Source of the DNA: an uncultured Ruminococcus sp. | Lineage (GTDB): Bacteria > Bacillota > Clostridia > Oscillospirales > Ruminococcaceae | NCBI GenBank assembly: GCA_946544695.1 | Contig: CAMNMO010000016.1 | Coordinates: 1 to 16,889, forward strand | Direction: 5' to 3' | DNA: 16,889 nt | Shown: positions 1-6,440 of the stretch, piece after piece | How positions within the stretch are numbered: the stretch's first letter is position 1 | Layout: every line of letters starts with the position of its first letter | Made by a program: the position numbers and the translations under genes | Notes under the pieces: model-generated | Databases searched by the model: none | Seen by the model: only the letters and a program-made list of their open reading frames with translations | Told to the model about the DNA's origin: nothing

Positions 1-99
1 CTTGCTAAATCCGAGCGGATATGTATACTTTTGAATTCAGCCTGTCAAAAAGACCAAATAACCGTACCCTTTGCTTAAACGTTTACGTTCCTTCAAAGC

Positions 100-139
100 A
101 TACGGACACCCCCGCCTCAGGCAGCAGAGGTGTCCGTAT
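100..139 (-). terminator. inverted repeat after the small membrane protein gene
   Basis: ATACGGACACC (100-110) pairs perfectly with GGTGTCCGTAT (129-139), an 11-bp stem lying 18 bases past the stop codon of the 157-330 gene. The T-run after it on the minus strand is poor (ATGCTTTG), so it may be a weak terminator or an mRNA 3'-end stabiliser. Confidence 0.5.
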
Positions 140-156
140 CTGTGTCCTTTGCGGTG

Positions 157-330
157 TCAGCGCAGCATGTCCGAAAGTTCATCGACAAAGCTGCCCACCG
201 AGCGCAGCGCCTTGCCTGCCCGTGCCTTCAGCTTTTTCTTGCCACGCTGACTTTTTCTTGATAACTCAAACGCCAGCGCACCCGCAGTAAGCCCTGCGGA
301 AATGCCCGTCATCAGCGATCTGCCTACCAT
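157..330 (-). CDS. small membrane protein, YtxH-like (57 aa)
   Basis: This 57-residue reading frame starts at an ATG preceded by a purine-rich ribosome site (AAAGGGGGCGGGG, complement of about 334-346). Residues 5-21 are a glycine/alanine-rich hydrophobic segment that could span or enter the membrane. The rest is strongly basic (QRGKKKLKARAGK, about 28-40) and ends in an amphipathic, acidic helix (SFVDELSDML). This layout, a short Gly/Ala hydrophobic N-terminus followed by a charged helix, is that of small YtxH-like or 'hypothetical' proteins common in Clostridia. No enzymatic function is visible. It has no close partner on its strand in the window, and an inverted repeat lies just past its stop. 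It is too short for a homology-based call, but start, ribosome site and composition agree. Confidence 0.6.
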   Translation of the reverse strand: MVGRSLMTGISAGLTAGALAFELSRKSQRGKKKLKARAGKALRSVGSFVDELSDMLR

Positions 331-557
331 TTTCCCCGCCCCCTTTCATTCGGATATTTTTTTTAACTTCAAACGGCATCACAGGCTGCAATGCCGTTTT
401 CAATAATATTTTACCGCCGATAAGCCCGTTTATACACCGTCGGACGACGGCTGATTTTTGCTTTTAATCACAGTTACATGACTTTCTTTCTCTCCCTTTT
501 TGTCACAAGCTACAAAATGTTCATGAAAATTTATTTATTATTTACTGCCTACACCAC
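331..557. other. intergenic region with inverted repeats
   Basis: This is AT-rich divergent intergenic DNA. AAACGGCAT (371-379) and ATGCCGTTT (391-399) form a 9-bp inverted repeat in the probable leader or start region of the minus-strand small gene. TATTAT (complement 403-408) or TAAAAT (complement 408-413) could be its -10, but I see no good -35. A second short hairpin (CCGTC 437-441 with GACGG 446-450) is followed by CTGATTTTTGCTTTT on the plus strand. No convincing coding frame is present. Confidence 0.4.
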
Positions 558-586
558 TTTACAATTCAGAAAAAATAAGTTATAAT
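558..586 (+). promoter_or_regulatory. sigma-A promoter of the leuC operon
   Basis: TTTACA (558-563), a 17-bp spacer and TATAAT (581-586) give a near-consensus housekeeping promoter. Transcription would start near 593, leaving a leader of about 38 bases, too short for a T-box or a leader-peptide attenuator. The leader carries only the ribosome site AAGGAG (613-618). Confidence 0.85.
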
Positions 587-630
587 ATAATGGTATTAGA
601 ATATATGTTAACAAGGAGTAGAGATCAATT

Positions 631-1893
631 ATGGGTATGACAATGACTCAGAAGATCCTGGCAGCCCACGCAGGGCTCGATGAAGTCAAGGCAGGACAGC
701 TTATCATGGCTGACCTCGACCTGGTGCTCGGCAACGACGTTACAACGCCCGTTGCCATCAACGAGTTCAACAAGGCAGGCTTTACGGATATTTTCAACAA
801 GGACAAGATAACAATGGTGATGGACCACTTCACACCGAACAAGGACATCAAGGCTGCACAGCAGTGCAAGCAGTGCCGTGAGTTCGCATCGAAGTATGAT
901 ATCTCCCATTATTATGATGTCGGTGATGTGGGCATCGAGCATGCGCTGCTGCCCGAAAAAGGTCTGGTAGTTCCCGGTGATGCTGTCATCGGCGCTGACT
1001 CTCACACCTGCACTTACGGTGCGCTGGGCGCATTCTCAACAGGCGTCGGCTCGACCGATATGTGCGCAGGCATGGCTGCGGGCAAGACATGGTTCAAGGT
1101 ACCTTCCGCCATCAAGTTCAACATCGTCGGCAAGCTCCCCAAGTACAGCGCAGCTAAGGACGTTATCCTGCACATAATCGGCATGATAGGCGTTGACGGC
1201 GCACTTTACCGCTCGATGGAATTTTCGGGCGAAGGTCTTAAAAACCTGACCATGGAGGACAGGCTGTGCATGGCTAACATGGCTATCGAGGCAGGCGCAA
1301 AGAACGGCATATTCGCTGTTGATGAAGTTACTAAGGAATACCTGAAGGGCAGGACCGACAGGGAGTACAAGGTGTTCGAGGCTGATGCCGATGCCGAGTA
1401 CGATGAGGAATACACGATAGACCTCAGCGAGATCAAGCCCACTGTGGCATTCCCCCATCTTCCCGAGAATGCAAGGACATTCGATGATATCCCTGAGATC
1501 GCCATAGATCAGGTCGTCATCGGTTCATGCACAAACGGCAGGATCGAGGACCTCAGGGCTGCTGCCGAGATCTTAAAGGACAAGAAAGTCGCTGATAACG
1601 TAAGATGCATCGTTATCCCCGCAACGCAGCATATCTACATGACAGCCATGAAGGAAGGTCTGCTGGAGATCTTCATAAATGCTGGCTGCGCAGTGTCAAC
1701 ACCGACATGCGGTCCATGTCTCGGCGGACACATGGGCATACTTGCGGCAGGCGAAAAGGCTGTTGCTACCACAAACCGCAACTTCGTAGGCAGAATGGGT
1801 CACACCGAGTCAGAGGTATATCTGGCTTCACCTTACGTGGCAGCTGCTTCCGCAGTGGCAGGAAAGATAGCTCAGCCGAGCGACGTTATGTAA
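631..1893 (+). CDS. leuC: 3-isopropylmalate dehydratase, large subunit
   Basis: This is the catalytic subunit of isopropylmalate isomerase, which converts 2-isopropylmalate to 3-isopropylmalate in leucine biosynthesis as a cytoplasmic LeuC-LeuD complex. The 420-residue length fits the short LeuC class rather than the roughly 465-residue proteobacterial type. The three cysteines expected to hold the 4Fe-4S cluster are visible: C300 in GSCTNGR, and C360 and C363 in TCGPCLGG. The aconitase-family GADSHTCTYGALG stretch lies at 121-133. The first ATG is taken as the start, 12 bases after AAGGAG; ATGs two and four codons later would lie farther still from it. The partner leuD is not adjacent but about 1.1 kb downstream, with two unrelated small genes between. 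leuA and leuB are not in the window. A homoaconitase-like role is possible for this class, but leucine synthesis is the simplest reading. Confidence 0.95.
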   Translation: MGMTMTQKILAAHAGLDEVKAGQLIMADLDLVLGNDVTTPVAINEFNKAGFTDIFNKDKITMVMDHFTPNKDIKAAQQCKQCREFASKYDISHYYDVGDVGIEHALLPEKGLVVPGDAVIGADSHTCTYGALGAFSTGVGSTDMCAGMAAGKTWFKVPSAIKFNIVGKLPKYSAAKDVILHIIGMIGVDGALYRSMEFSGEGLKNLTMEDRLCMANMAIEAGAKNGIFAVDEVTKEYLKGRTDREYKVFEADADAEYDEEYTIDLSEIKPTVAFPHLPENARTFDDIPEIAIDQVVIGSCTNGRIEDLRAAAEILKDKKVADNVRCIVIPATQHIYMTAMKEGLLEIFINAGCAVSTPTCGPCLGGHMGILAAGEKAVATTNRNFVGRMGHTESEVYLASPYVAAASAVAGKIAQPSDVM

Positions 1894-1931
1894 ATAACGA
1901 TATTTAAAGGAACAGCGTTCTGAGGATATAC

Positions 1932-1957
1932 GAGCCGACGGGTACGGCTCTTTGGGT
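1932..1957 (+). terminator. hairpin between leuC and the inserted gene pair
   Basis: GAGCCG (1932-1937) pairs with CGGCTC (1945-1950) around a 7-base loop, followed by TTTGGGTTTTTGG. It is a weak, attenuator-like stem that may lower transcription past leuC. The same six-base pair in the opposite order lies before leuD (2917-2937). Confidence 0.45.
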
Positions 1958-1992
1958 TTTTGGTATTTTGGATGGATCTTCAGAGGTAGGAT

Positions 1993-2406
1993 ATGGCTAA
2001 AAAGGTACTTATTACTAATTATATCAAGGAGGTCTTTTCGGATACGATAGCAAGCTCGATATACCGCACGGAAGGTTCGCACATGAGCGACAAGGAGCGT
2101 GCGGACAAGGTCGATGCAGCTGTGGAAAAAATCAGACTGAGCAATGTGCTGCTTTATGAGCAGACTCAGGAAATGATCAACAGGTGCGAGTTTGATTCAT
2201 ACAAGCCTGCGATGGTAAACAGCAAGTCATGCTACAAGCTGCTGAAAACGACAGGCAAATTCAAGAAGAAAACTCTGCTCTGCTATTTTATATCCAAGAC
2301 CAAAGGTGAAATAACCGCCGAATATCTCGAGCGGGTGCTTGATGAGTTAAGGCGGCAGTCTGAGGGAGAAAATGTTTTCGGCTCGCCCGATTACATTGAC
2401 GCCTGA
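1993..2406 (+). CDS. unknown protein, paralogue A (137 aa)
   Basis: I do not recognise this family. The 137-residue protein is soluble by composition, with no signal peptide or membrane span, mixed charge and probably mostly helical. It is clearly a paralogue of the next gene. Shared positions include EQTQ (about 56-59), SCY/SCF (about 78-80), CYFI followed by a basic residue and TK (about 97-103), then AEYLE, ELRRQ and GENVF near the C-terminus. Conservation is densest in the last 45 residues. The ATG is preceded by AGAGG (1982-1986). The gene sits 99 bases after leuC with no promoter of its own visible, so it is probably read from the leuC promoter through the hairpin at 1932. Two close copies inside a biosynthetic operon suggest a duplicated accessory gene. 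No role in leucine synthesis can be read from the sequence. Confidence 0.85.
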   Translation: MAKKVLITNYIKEVFSDTIASSIYRTEGSHMSDKERADKVDAAVEKIRLSNVLLYEQTQEMINRCEFDSYKPAMVNSKSCYKLLKTTGKFKKKTLLCYFISKTKGEITAEYLERVLDELRRQSEGENVFGSPDYIDA

Positions 2407-2444
2407 TAACGACTGACCTCACTGACAGACAGGAGGCGGGTAAA

Positions 2445-2831
2445 TTGAAAAACTATTTATCGGATATCTTTTACGATACCATTTCAGGTATCATCACACA
2501 AAAATACGGCTCACGCTTCACGGACGCACAGCGCCGTGAAAAGATAGAGGAGTTCATCGAGCAGCTGAAAGCGGGCAACATGTTCACCATCGAGCAGACG
2601 CAGGCTATCATCGACAAAAAGGGCTTCAACAACTTTTACCCTGATTCGATAGATGGCGTTTCATGCTTCCGTCTGGTAAAGGAAGGCTTTTTCGGCAAGG
2701 CGAAGGTGTGCTATTTCATCACACGTACCAAAAGCAAGATGGACGCCGAGTATCTCGAAAAGGTCTATGAGGAGCTACGCAGACAGGCTGCGGGCGAAAA
2801 TGTTTTCAATTCAGACAGATACATTGAATGA
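2445..2831 (+). CDS. unknown protein, paralogue B (128 aa, TTG start)
   Basis: This is the second copy of the unknown family. It starts at TTG (2445), which is supported by a strong AGGAGG (2431-2436) 8 bases upstream; no ATG lies in a suitable place. The 128 residues align with paralogue A almost end to end but lack its first 8 or so residues. The C-terminal block (CYFI, TK, AEYLEKVYEELRRQ, GENVF) is nearly identical in pattern, while the N-terminal half has diverged. It is soluble by composition, with no catalytic motif that I can name. The gap to paralogue A is 38 bases, so the pair is almost certainly co-transcribed. The duplication is old enough for substantial divergence, which argues that both copies are kept for function. 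Confidence 0.85.
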   Translation: MKNYLSDIFYDTISGIITQKYGSRFTDAQRREKIEEFIEQLKAGNMFTIEQTQAIIDKKGFNNFYPDSIDGVSCFRLVKEGFFGKAKVCYFITRTKSKMDAEYLEKVYEELRRQAAGENVFNSDRYIE

Positions 2832-2916
2832 CAAAGGTCTTTGGCATCTCCGTGACGGGGAGGCTGCATAAGACGCATATCCGCAGAAGTTGTCCTTTCA
2901 TCTTAAATGCAAGGGA

Positions 2917-2937
2917 CGGCTCTGTCGGCATGAGCCG
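2917..2937 (+). repeat. hairpin upstream of leuD
   Basis: CGGCTC (2917-2922) and GAGCCG (2932-2937) can form a 6-bp stem with a 9-base loop in the 149-base gap before leuD. No T-run follows, so it is unlikely to terminate. It uses the same arms, in reversed order, as the hairpin at 1932-1950, so the two inserted genes are bracketed by matching inverted repeats. Confidence 0.4.
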
Positions 2938-2980
2938 AACAACAACTAAACAAAACCGATCAGAAAGGAGTTTTCATATA

Positions 2981-3466
2981 ATGAAGGCTTGCGGCAAGGT
3001 ACATAAATACGGTGACAACGTCGATACTGACGTTATTATCCCTGCAAGATATCTCAACACTGCGAACATGGAGGAGCTGGCACAGCACTGCATGGAGGAT
3101 ATCGACATAGATTTCGCAAAGAATGTAAAGAAGGGCGATATCATGGTGGCTAAAGCCAATTTCGGCTGCGGCTCATCGAGAGAGCATGCGCCTGCTTCCA
3201 TAAAGGCAAGCGGCATCTCATGCGTTATCGCAAAGAGCTTTGCAAGGATATTTTACAGAAATGCCATCAACATCGGTCTGCCTATAATCGAATGCGATGA
3301 GGCTGCCGAGAGGATAGAGGCAGGTGACGAGGTGGAGATAGATTTCGACACAGGCGTCATCACCAACAAGACAAAGGGCGAAAGCTATCAGGGTCAGTCC
3401 TTCCCCGAGTTCCTGATAAAGATCATCAACTCCAACGGACTGCTCAATTCGCTGAAGGATCAGTAA
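2981..3466 (+). CDS. leuD: 3-isopropylmalate dehydratase, small subunit
   Basis: This is the small (swivel-domain) subunit of isopropylmalate isomerase and the partner of LeuC. The start at ATG 2981 gives 161 residues, the usual length of this class, and lies 10 bases after AAAGGAG (2964-2970). The frame stays open back to 2828, but that extension has no ribosome site and does not look like LeuD. The family signatures are DTDVIIPARYLNT (15-27) and NFGCGSSREHAP (60-71), which bind the substrate. It lies 149 bases after paralogue B and is followed at once by a strong terminator, so it closes the operon that starts at 558. A close spacing to leuC would be normal; here two other genes intervene. 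Confidence 0.94.
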   Translation: MKACGKVHKYGDNVDTDVIIPARYLNTANMEELAQHCMEDIDIDFAKNVKKGDIMVAKANFGCGSSREHAPASIKASGISCVIAKSFARIFYRNAINIGLPIIECDEAAERIEAGDEVEIDFDTGVITNKTKGESYQGQSFPEFLIKIINSNGLLNSLKDQ

Positions 3467-3472
3467 AAACTC

Positions 3473-3506
3473 ACCGCAGTATCTTTGCAGGTACTGCGGT
3501 ATTTTT
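3473..3506 (+). terminator. terminator of the leuCD operon
   Basis: ACCGCAGTA (3473-3481) pairs with TACTGCGGT (3492-3500) and is followed by ATTTTT. It lies 6 bases past the leuD stop, a classic intrinsic terminator. Confidence 0.85.
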
Positions 3507-3525
3507 ATGCACGGCGGCATATCAT

Positions 3526-3565
3526 AAAAGCCTTCCCCGCTGCATTTGCGGGAAAGGCTTTTTTT
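3526..3565. terminator. bidirectional terminator between convergent genes
   Basis: AAAAGCCTTCCCCGC (3526-3540) pairs with GCGGGAAAGGCTTTT (3548-3562), with one mismatch. Seven T's follow on the plus strand and TTTTAT on the minus strand. It lies between leuD and the end of the alarmone synthetase gene and can stop transcription from both sides. Confidence 0.85.
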
Positions 3566-3583
3566 ATCAGTCCATCATGCCGC

Positions 3584-4381
3584 TCAGTAGATGGGCACAT
3601 CGAAATTCTTTATCTTTTCAAACAGTATGTCGTCCTCAGACGGAATGTCGGCAGCCTGTTCTATCTCGCTGCGTATGCTCAGCATCTCACGGTCGGTGGA
3701 GGATATCACCTCTGCACAGGCACGCAGACGGTCTACTATCTCCTGCTCATTGTCCACAGCCTGCTTGTATTTCAGCTGGTGCTCCAGACTTGCCCAGAAG
3801 TCCATAGCAATGGTGCGTATCTGCACCTCCACCCGCATGTCACGCTTTTCTTCCGCAAAGAACACAGGCACCGTCACTATCAGGTGCAGGCTGCGGTAGC
3901 CGTTGGGCTTAGGGTTCGCTATGTAATCCTTTCGTGCTATCAGCGTTATGTCATCCTGCTTGATAAGTGCCTCTGCAATGGCGTAGATGTCATCTATATA
4001 TGCGCATATCACCCTTACGCCCGCCACATCGCTCAGGTTATCCTCGATGTTCTGCGGGGTCATGGCAAGCCCCTTTTTCTGTAACTTCTCGGCTATGCTG
4101 GAAGTCCTTTTCAGCCTGGTGCTTATGAACTCTATGGGATTGCGGCGGTAGCGCACATTGAACTCGGTGTTGAGCACATCAAATTTGGTCTTGACTTCCT
4201 TGATGGCGCAGGTGTACATCATCATCAGTTCCTTGTACTCCACCATCGTGCCTATTATCTGTTTGGTCTGGCTGTATACCAGCTGCACCTCATCATAGCT
4301 CAGTGCGGGCAGCTCCAGCTCACTGTTATTTATAACATCGTTGAAAAGCTCACCGAAATTCTGTTCTTTCTCACTGCTCAT
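3584..4381 (-). CDS. small alarmone synthetase, (p)ppGpp synthetase
   Basis: This is a GTP pyrophosphokinase of the single-domain small alarmone synthetase type, which makes (p)ppGpp from ATP and GDP/GTP in the cytoplasm. The 265 residues carry only a RelA/SpoT synthetase domain, with no HD hydrolase, TGS or ACT domain, so degradation must come from another enzyme. Visible motifs are DVAGVRV (118-124), NGYRSLH (160-166) and EVQIRT (185-190), whose Glu185 is the expected catalytic acid, followed by MDFWASLEHQLKYK. The basic stretch around 77-92 would bind the donor nucleotide. An N-terminal acidic helix (about 1-30) and a charged C-terminal helix (about 210-250) flank the domain, as in YjbM/RelQ-like enzymes, but I cannot assign the subgroup. 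The ribosome site GGGAGG lies 6 bases before the ATG. It follows the response regulator gene by 21 bases, so the two are probably one transcript. Confidence 0.9.
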   Translation of the reverse strand: MSSEKEQNFGELFNDVINNSELELPALSYDEVQLVYSQTKQIIGTMVEYKELMMMYTCAIKEVKTKFDVLNTEFNVRYRRNPIEFISTRLKRTSSIAEKLQKKGLAMTPQNIEDNLSDVAGVRVICAYIDDIYAIAEALIKQDDITLIARKDYIANPKPNGYRSLHLIVTVPVFFAEEKRDMRVEVQIRTIAMDFWASLEHQLKYKQAVDNEQEIVDRLRACAEVISSTDREMLSIRSEIEQAADIPSEDDILFEKIKNFDVPIY

Positions 4382-4402
4382 GGTCGTCCTCCCTTTTTTG
4401 TC

Positions 4403-5104
4403 TCAGAACGCTTCCCTGCTGACATAAGAGAACAGCTTTTCACGCAGCGCAGACTCCTTGCTGCGGCTGACGGGCAATGAGGTGTTATCCTCCATCACCA
4501 CGTTCCTGCTCTCTATCCTCAGCACCTTTGGCATGGATATGAGATAGCTGCGATGCACCCTGAAAAAGCCGTACTGCTCCAGTTCCTTCTCGTAGTCGCT
4601 GATATTGCCCCTTACCGAAAAGCTGTCAGCTGCGGTGCTTATCAGCACATTCTGGTTCTGGGCTTCTATGAAAAGGATATCTGAAAGGGCTATCTTCTGT
4701 TCGCCCTCATTGGTCTTTACCCATATAACCTTTCCGCTGTCGAGCCTTGCCTGAACATAGTCGATCACTTCCCTGAGTTTCTTTTCCTCAGCAGGCTTTG
4801 TCAGGTATCTGAGCGCATTGACTTCGTAGCCCTTTATTGCATATTCGATATGCCCCGTCAGGAAAACTATGCACACATCGGCACTCAGTTCACGCAGCAT
4901 GCGTGCCAGCGTTATGCCGTCCATATCGGGCATCTCGATATCGAGAAAGACCAGGTCATACGCCTTGTATTTAAAACTTTTCAGCAGTTCATCACCGCTG
5001 TTGAATTCATCAGTTATGATATCGAGACGGTTGTACAGCCTATCCACAATACCCCTGAAATAGTTTAAAAAGCACTGTTCATCATCACAGACCGCTATCC
5101 TCAT
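4403..5104 (-). CDS. LytTR-family response regulator
   Basis: This is a two-component response regulator that binds DNA when phosphorylated. The receiver domain covers about residues 1-120, with the acidic pocket at D7/D8, the phospho-acceptor D55 in LVFLDIEMPD, T83 and K103. The LytTR DNA-binding domain follows from about 128 to 230, with the typical FFRVHRSYLI block at 180-189. The start is set at MRIAVCDDE (233 residues), 8 bases after a GAGG site; the frame continues upstream to 5161, but that extension is not part of any receiver domain. No histidine kinase gene is in the window, so it is an orphan here. The alarmone synthetase gene follows after 21 bases. LytTR regulators usually control peptide-pheromone, bacteriocin, virulence or cell-wall genes; the target here is unknown. 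Confidence 0.92.
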   Translation of the reverse strand: MRIAVCDDEQCFLNYFRGIVDRLYNRLDIITDEFNSGDELLKSFKYKAYDLVFLDIEMPDMDGITLARMLRELSADVCIVFLTGHIEYAIKGYEVNALRYLTKPAEEKKLREVIDYVQARLDSGKVIWVKTNEGEQKIALSDILFIEAQNQNVLISTAADSFSVRGNISDYEKELEQYGFFRVHRSYLISMPKVLRIESRNVVMEDNTSLPVSRSKESALREKLFSYVSREAF

Positions 5105-5196
5105 AGCCGATACCTCACTTGAATGCACATAATGATATACCAAATGACATATTATCTCCAAGCATGAAGAAAACTATGCCGTTCATTATACTTTAA

Positions 5197-5225
5197 ATTA
5201 TATCACATTTTTGTTCATCTTTCAA
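5197..5225 (-). promoter_or_regulatory. promoter of the response regulator-alarmone synthetase unit
   Basis: On the minus strand TTGAAA (complement 5220-5225), a 17-bp spacer and TATAAT (complement 5197-5202) give a good housekeeping promoter about 90 bases before the ATG. A second TATAAT (complement 5185-5190), followed directly by GAACGGCAT, has no good -35. Confidence 0.75.
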
Positions 5226-5261
5226 GCGGTGACAACAAATTTTACAAATCGGCACGAACAC

Positions 5262-5969
5262 TCACGCAGCAGCGGTCTCGCCCGCCTTTTTGCCACGCAG
5301 ATAGTATGCATAGTAAGCAGCTGCCATCGTGTAGCTTATAACTGCGCCGTAAAGGTCAACGGCGAATATCTGCTTTGCGGGTGCAAGACCCAGCACATCC
5401 ACCAGTGTATGAACGATCACAGGTATAAGTATACTTCCCGACTTTGCACGCACCACCGCAAACACCAGACCGATCGCAAAAGCGTAAGTCACCTGAAGCA
5501 GCGTGGATCTGAGCGGGACATCACCGATATTCAGCAGGTGTATCAGCCCGAATGCCACGCTTGAAATGAGTATCGCCCTGTTCTCGCCCCATTTTTTCTC
5601 TGTCATTCTGTAAACACTGCCACGAAATATCAGTTCTTCCATTATGCCTATCAGCAGGCATTGAACGAACAGCATGGGATATATATGTATCTTTGTACAG
5701 AAAAAGTAGGGCAGATTTGTCGCAAGCATTATAAACGCAAGCCCTGCTATCGGGCGGCAGTCGGTGTAGTCTCCGACACACACGCCGAAGCTTTTGTTGT
5801 CCTTGTACCTCCTGATGCACAGGTAGGCAAAGAACACCGTCAGTGCATAAGCGATGAGTGTACCCAGCCATTTTATGCCGAAAAGCGCTGCGAACAGTCC
5901 TTCAAGTATCTGTGAAGCGAACAGGTACAGCAGCATAAGAAGTACGGTCGTTCCTAACATTTTTTTCAT
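5262..5969 (-). CDS. CPBP-family intramembrane metalloprotease
   Basis: This is a membrane protease-like protein of the CPBP (Abi/Rce1) family, 235 residues with roughly six to seven hydrophobic segments. The three family motifs are all present: EELIFR with E111, E112 and R116; FGLIH with F140 and H144; and HTLVD with H187 and D191. The catalytic set therefore looks intact. The start MKKMLG is preferred because a GGAG-type ribosome site (complement about 5977-5982) lies just upstream and the N-terminus enters directly into a membrane segment; the longer open frame up to 6296 is not needed. Family members in Firmicutes often act on prenylated or peptide substrates and are common next to bacteriocin or LytTR regulator genes. 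A LytTR regulator gene lies 157 bases downstream on the same strand but has its own promoter. Substrate unknown. Confidence 0.88.
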   Translation of the reverse strand: MKKMLGTTVLLMLLYLFASQILEGLFAALFGIKWLGTLIAYALTVFFAYLCIRRYKDNKSFGVCVGDYTDCRPIAGLAFIMLATNLPYFFCTKIHIYPMLFVQCLLIGIMEELIFRGSVYRMTEKKWGENRAILISSVAFGLIHLLNIGDVPLRSTLLQVTYAFAIGLVFAVVRAKSGSILIPVIVHTLVDVLGLAPAKQIFAVDLYGAVISYTMAAAYYAYYLRGKKAGETAAA

Positions 5970-5997
5970 AAGTATGTCTCCTCTCTTTGATGATATG

Positions 5998-6006
5998 AGT
6001 ATAGCA
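5998..6006 (-). promoter_or_regulatory. extended -10 promoter of the CPBP gene
   Basis: On the minus strand TGCTATACT reads as an extended -10 element (TG-N-TATACT) about 30 bases before the start at 5969. There is no good -35 at the usual distance, as is allowed for extended -10 promoters. The inferred leader is only about 20-25 bases and holds the ribosome site. Confidence 0.55.
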
Positions 6007-6121
6007 CATTGCCGAAAAAAATGTACCGGCTTCGTGTGAACAGCAGATAAAGTGTCGTGAACTGCAAAAGCTGAGTGCAGATACCGTTTGACCGCAGATA
6101 AAAATAATGTGCCCGCAGGGG

Positions 6122-6150
6122 TTGAAATTTCGGGAGAAATGTAGTATACT
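6122..6150 (+). promoter_or_regulatory. promoter of the 41-aa membrane peptide gene
   Basis: TTGAAA (6122-6127), 17 bp and TATACT (6145-6150) lie 57 bases before the ATG at 6208, pointing away from the CPBP gene. Confidence 0.75.
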
Positions 6151-6207
6151 ATAAAAAAGAACTTCGTACAAATACATGGCATAACATGAAAGGAAGGCTG
6201 ATCTTTA

Positions 6208-6333
6208 ATGAGCAAGGGAATGAAAGTATTCATCATCGTATTCACATCGGTAGTTGCCGCTGTTGTTACCGCAAATCTGGTCACAGAGATCTTCAAAACG
6301 AAACTGAATAAATACTATTCTGTTGAAAGATGA
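6208..6333 (+). CDS. small single-span membrane peptide (41 aa)
   Basis: This 41-residue frame has a complete expression unit of its own: a promoter at 6122-6150, the ribosome site AAGGAAGG (6190-6197) 10 bases before the ATG, and a strong terminator just after the stop. Residues 6-22 are hydrophobic (VFIIVFTSVVAAVVTAN), with a short basic N-terminus (MSKGMK) and a mixed-charge C-terminal tail (EIFKTKLNKYYSVER). It is predicted to sit in the membrane with the N-terminus inside or to be a very short signal-bearing peptide. There is no double-glycine leader and no cysteine, so a bacteriocin or lipoprotein reading is not supported. The divergent CPBP protease gene is its nearest neighbour. Function unknown. 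Confidence 0.7.
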   Translation: MSKGMKVFIIVFTSVVAAVVTANLVTEIFKTKLNKYYSVER

Positions 6334-6340
6334 GAACAAG

Positions 6341-6377
6341 CGGCTGTCCGTTAAATGCGGGCAGCCGTTATTATTTT
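6341..6377 (+). terminator. terminator after the 41-aa peptide gene
   Basis: CGGCTGTCCG (6341-6350) pairs over 10 bp, one G-U included, with CGGGCAGCCG (6358-6367), followed by TTATTATTTT. Confidence 0.82.
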
Positions 6378-6394
6378 ACAGCCGACAGCCGCAC

Positions 6395-6429
6395 AAAAAC
6401 GCAGTACCCCGAAAGAGCGGGATACTGCG
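6395..6429 (-). terminator. terminator of the MoxR-type ATPase gene
   Basis: CGCAGTA (6400-6406) pairs with TACTGCG (6423-6429), with an inner CCCG/CGGG pair. TTTTT follows on the minus strand (complement 6395-6399). It lies 12 bases past the stop codon at 6441, so the gene appears monocistronic. Confidence 0.82.
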
Positions 6430-6440
6430 CAATATGATCG

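Noticed and set aside
21..290. Plus-strand frame of 89 codons at the left end
   Set aside because: It has no ribosome site, a Cys/Pro/Ser-rich implausible sequence, and overlaps a better minus-strand small gene with a good ribosome site.
593..630. T-box or leader-peptide attenuator before leuC
   Set aside because: The leader from the consensus promoter is only about 38 bases, too short for either.
2828..2980. Open 5' extension of leuD
   Set aside because: No ribosome site; the encoded residues do not resemble LeuD, while ATG 2981 has AAAGGAG and gives the normal family length.
6208..6333. Bacteriocin or pheromone precursor reading of the 41-residue peptide
   Set aside because: No double-glycine leader, no cysteines and no export gene next to it.
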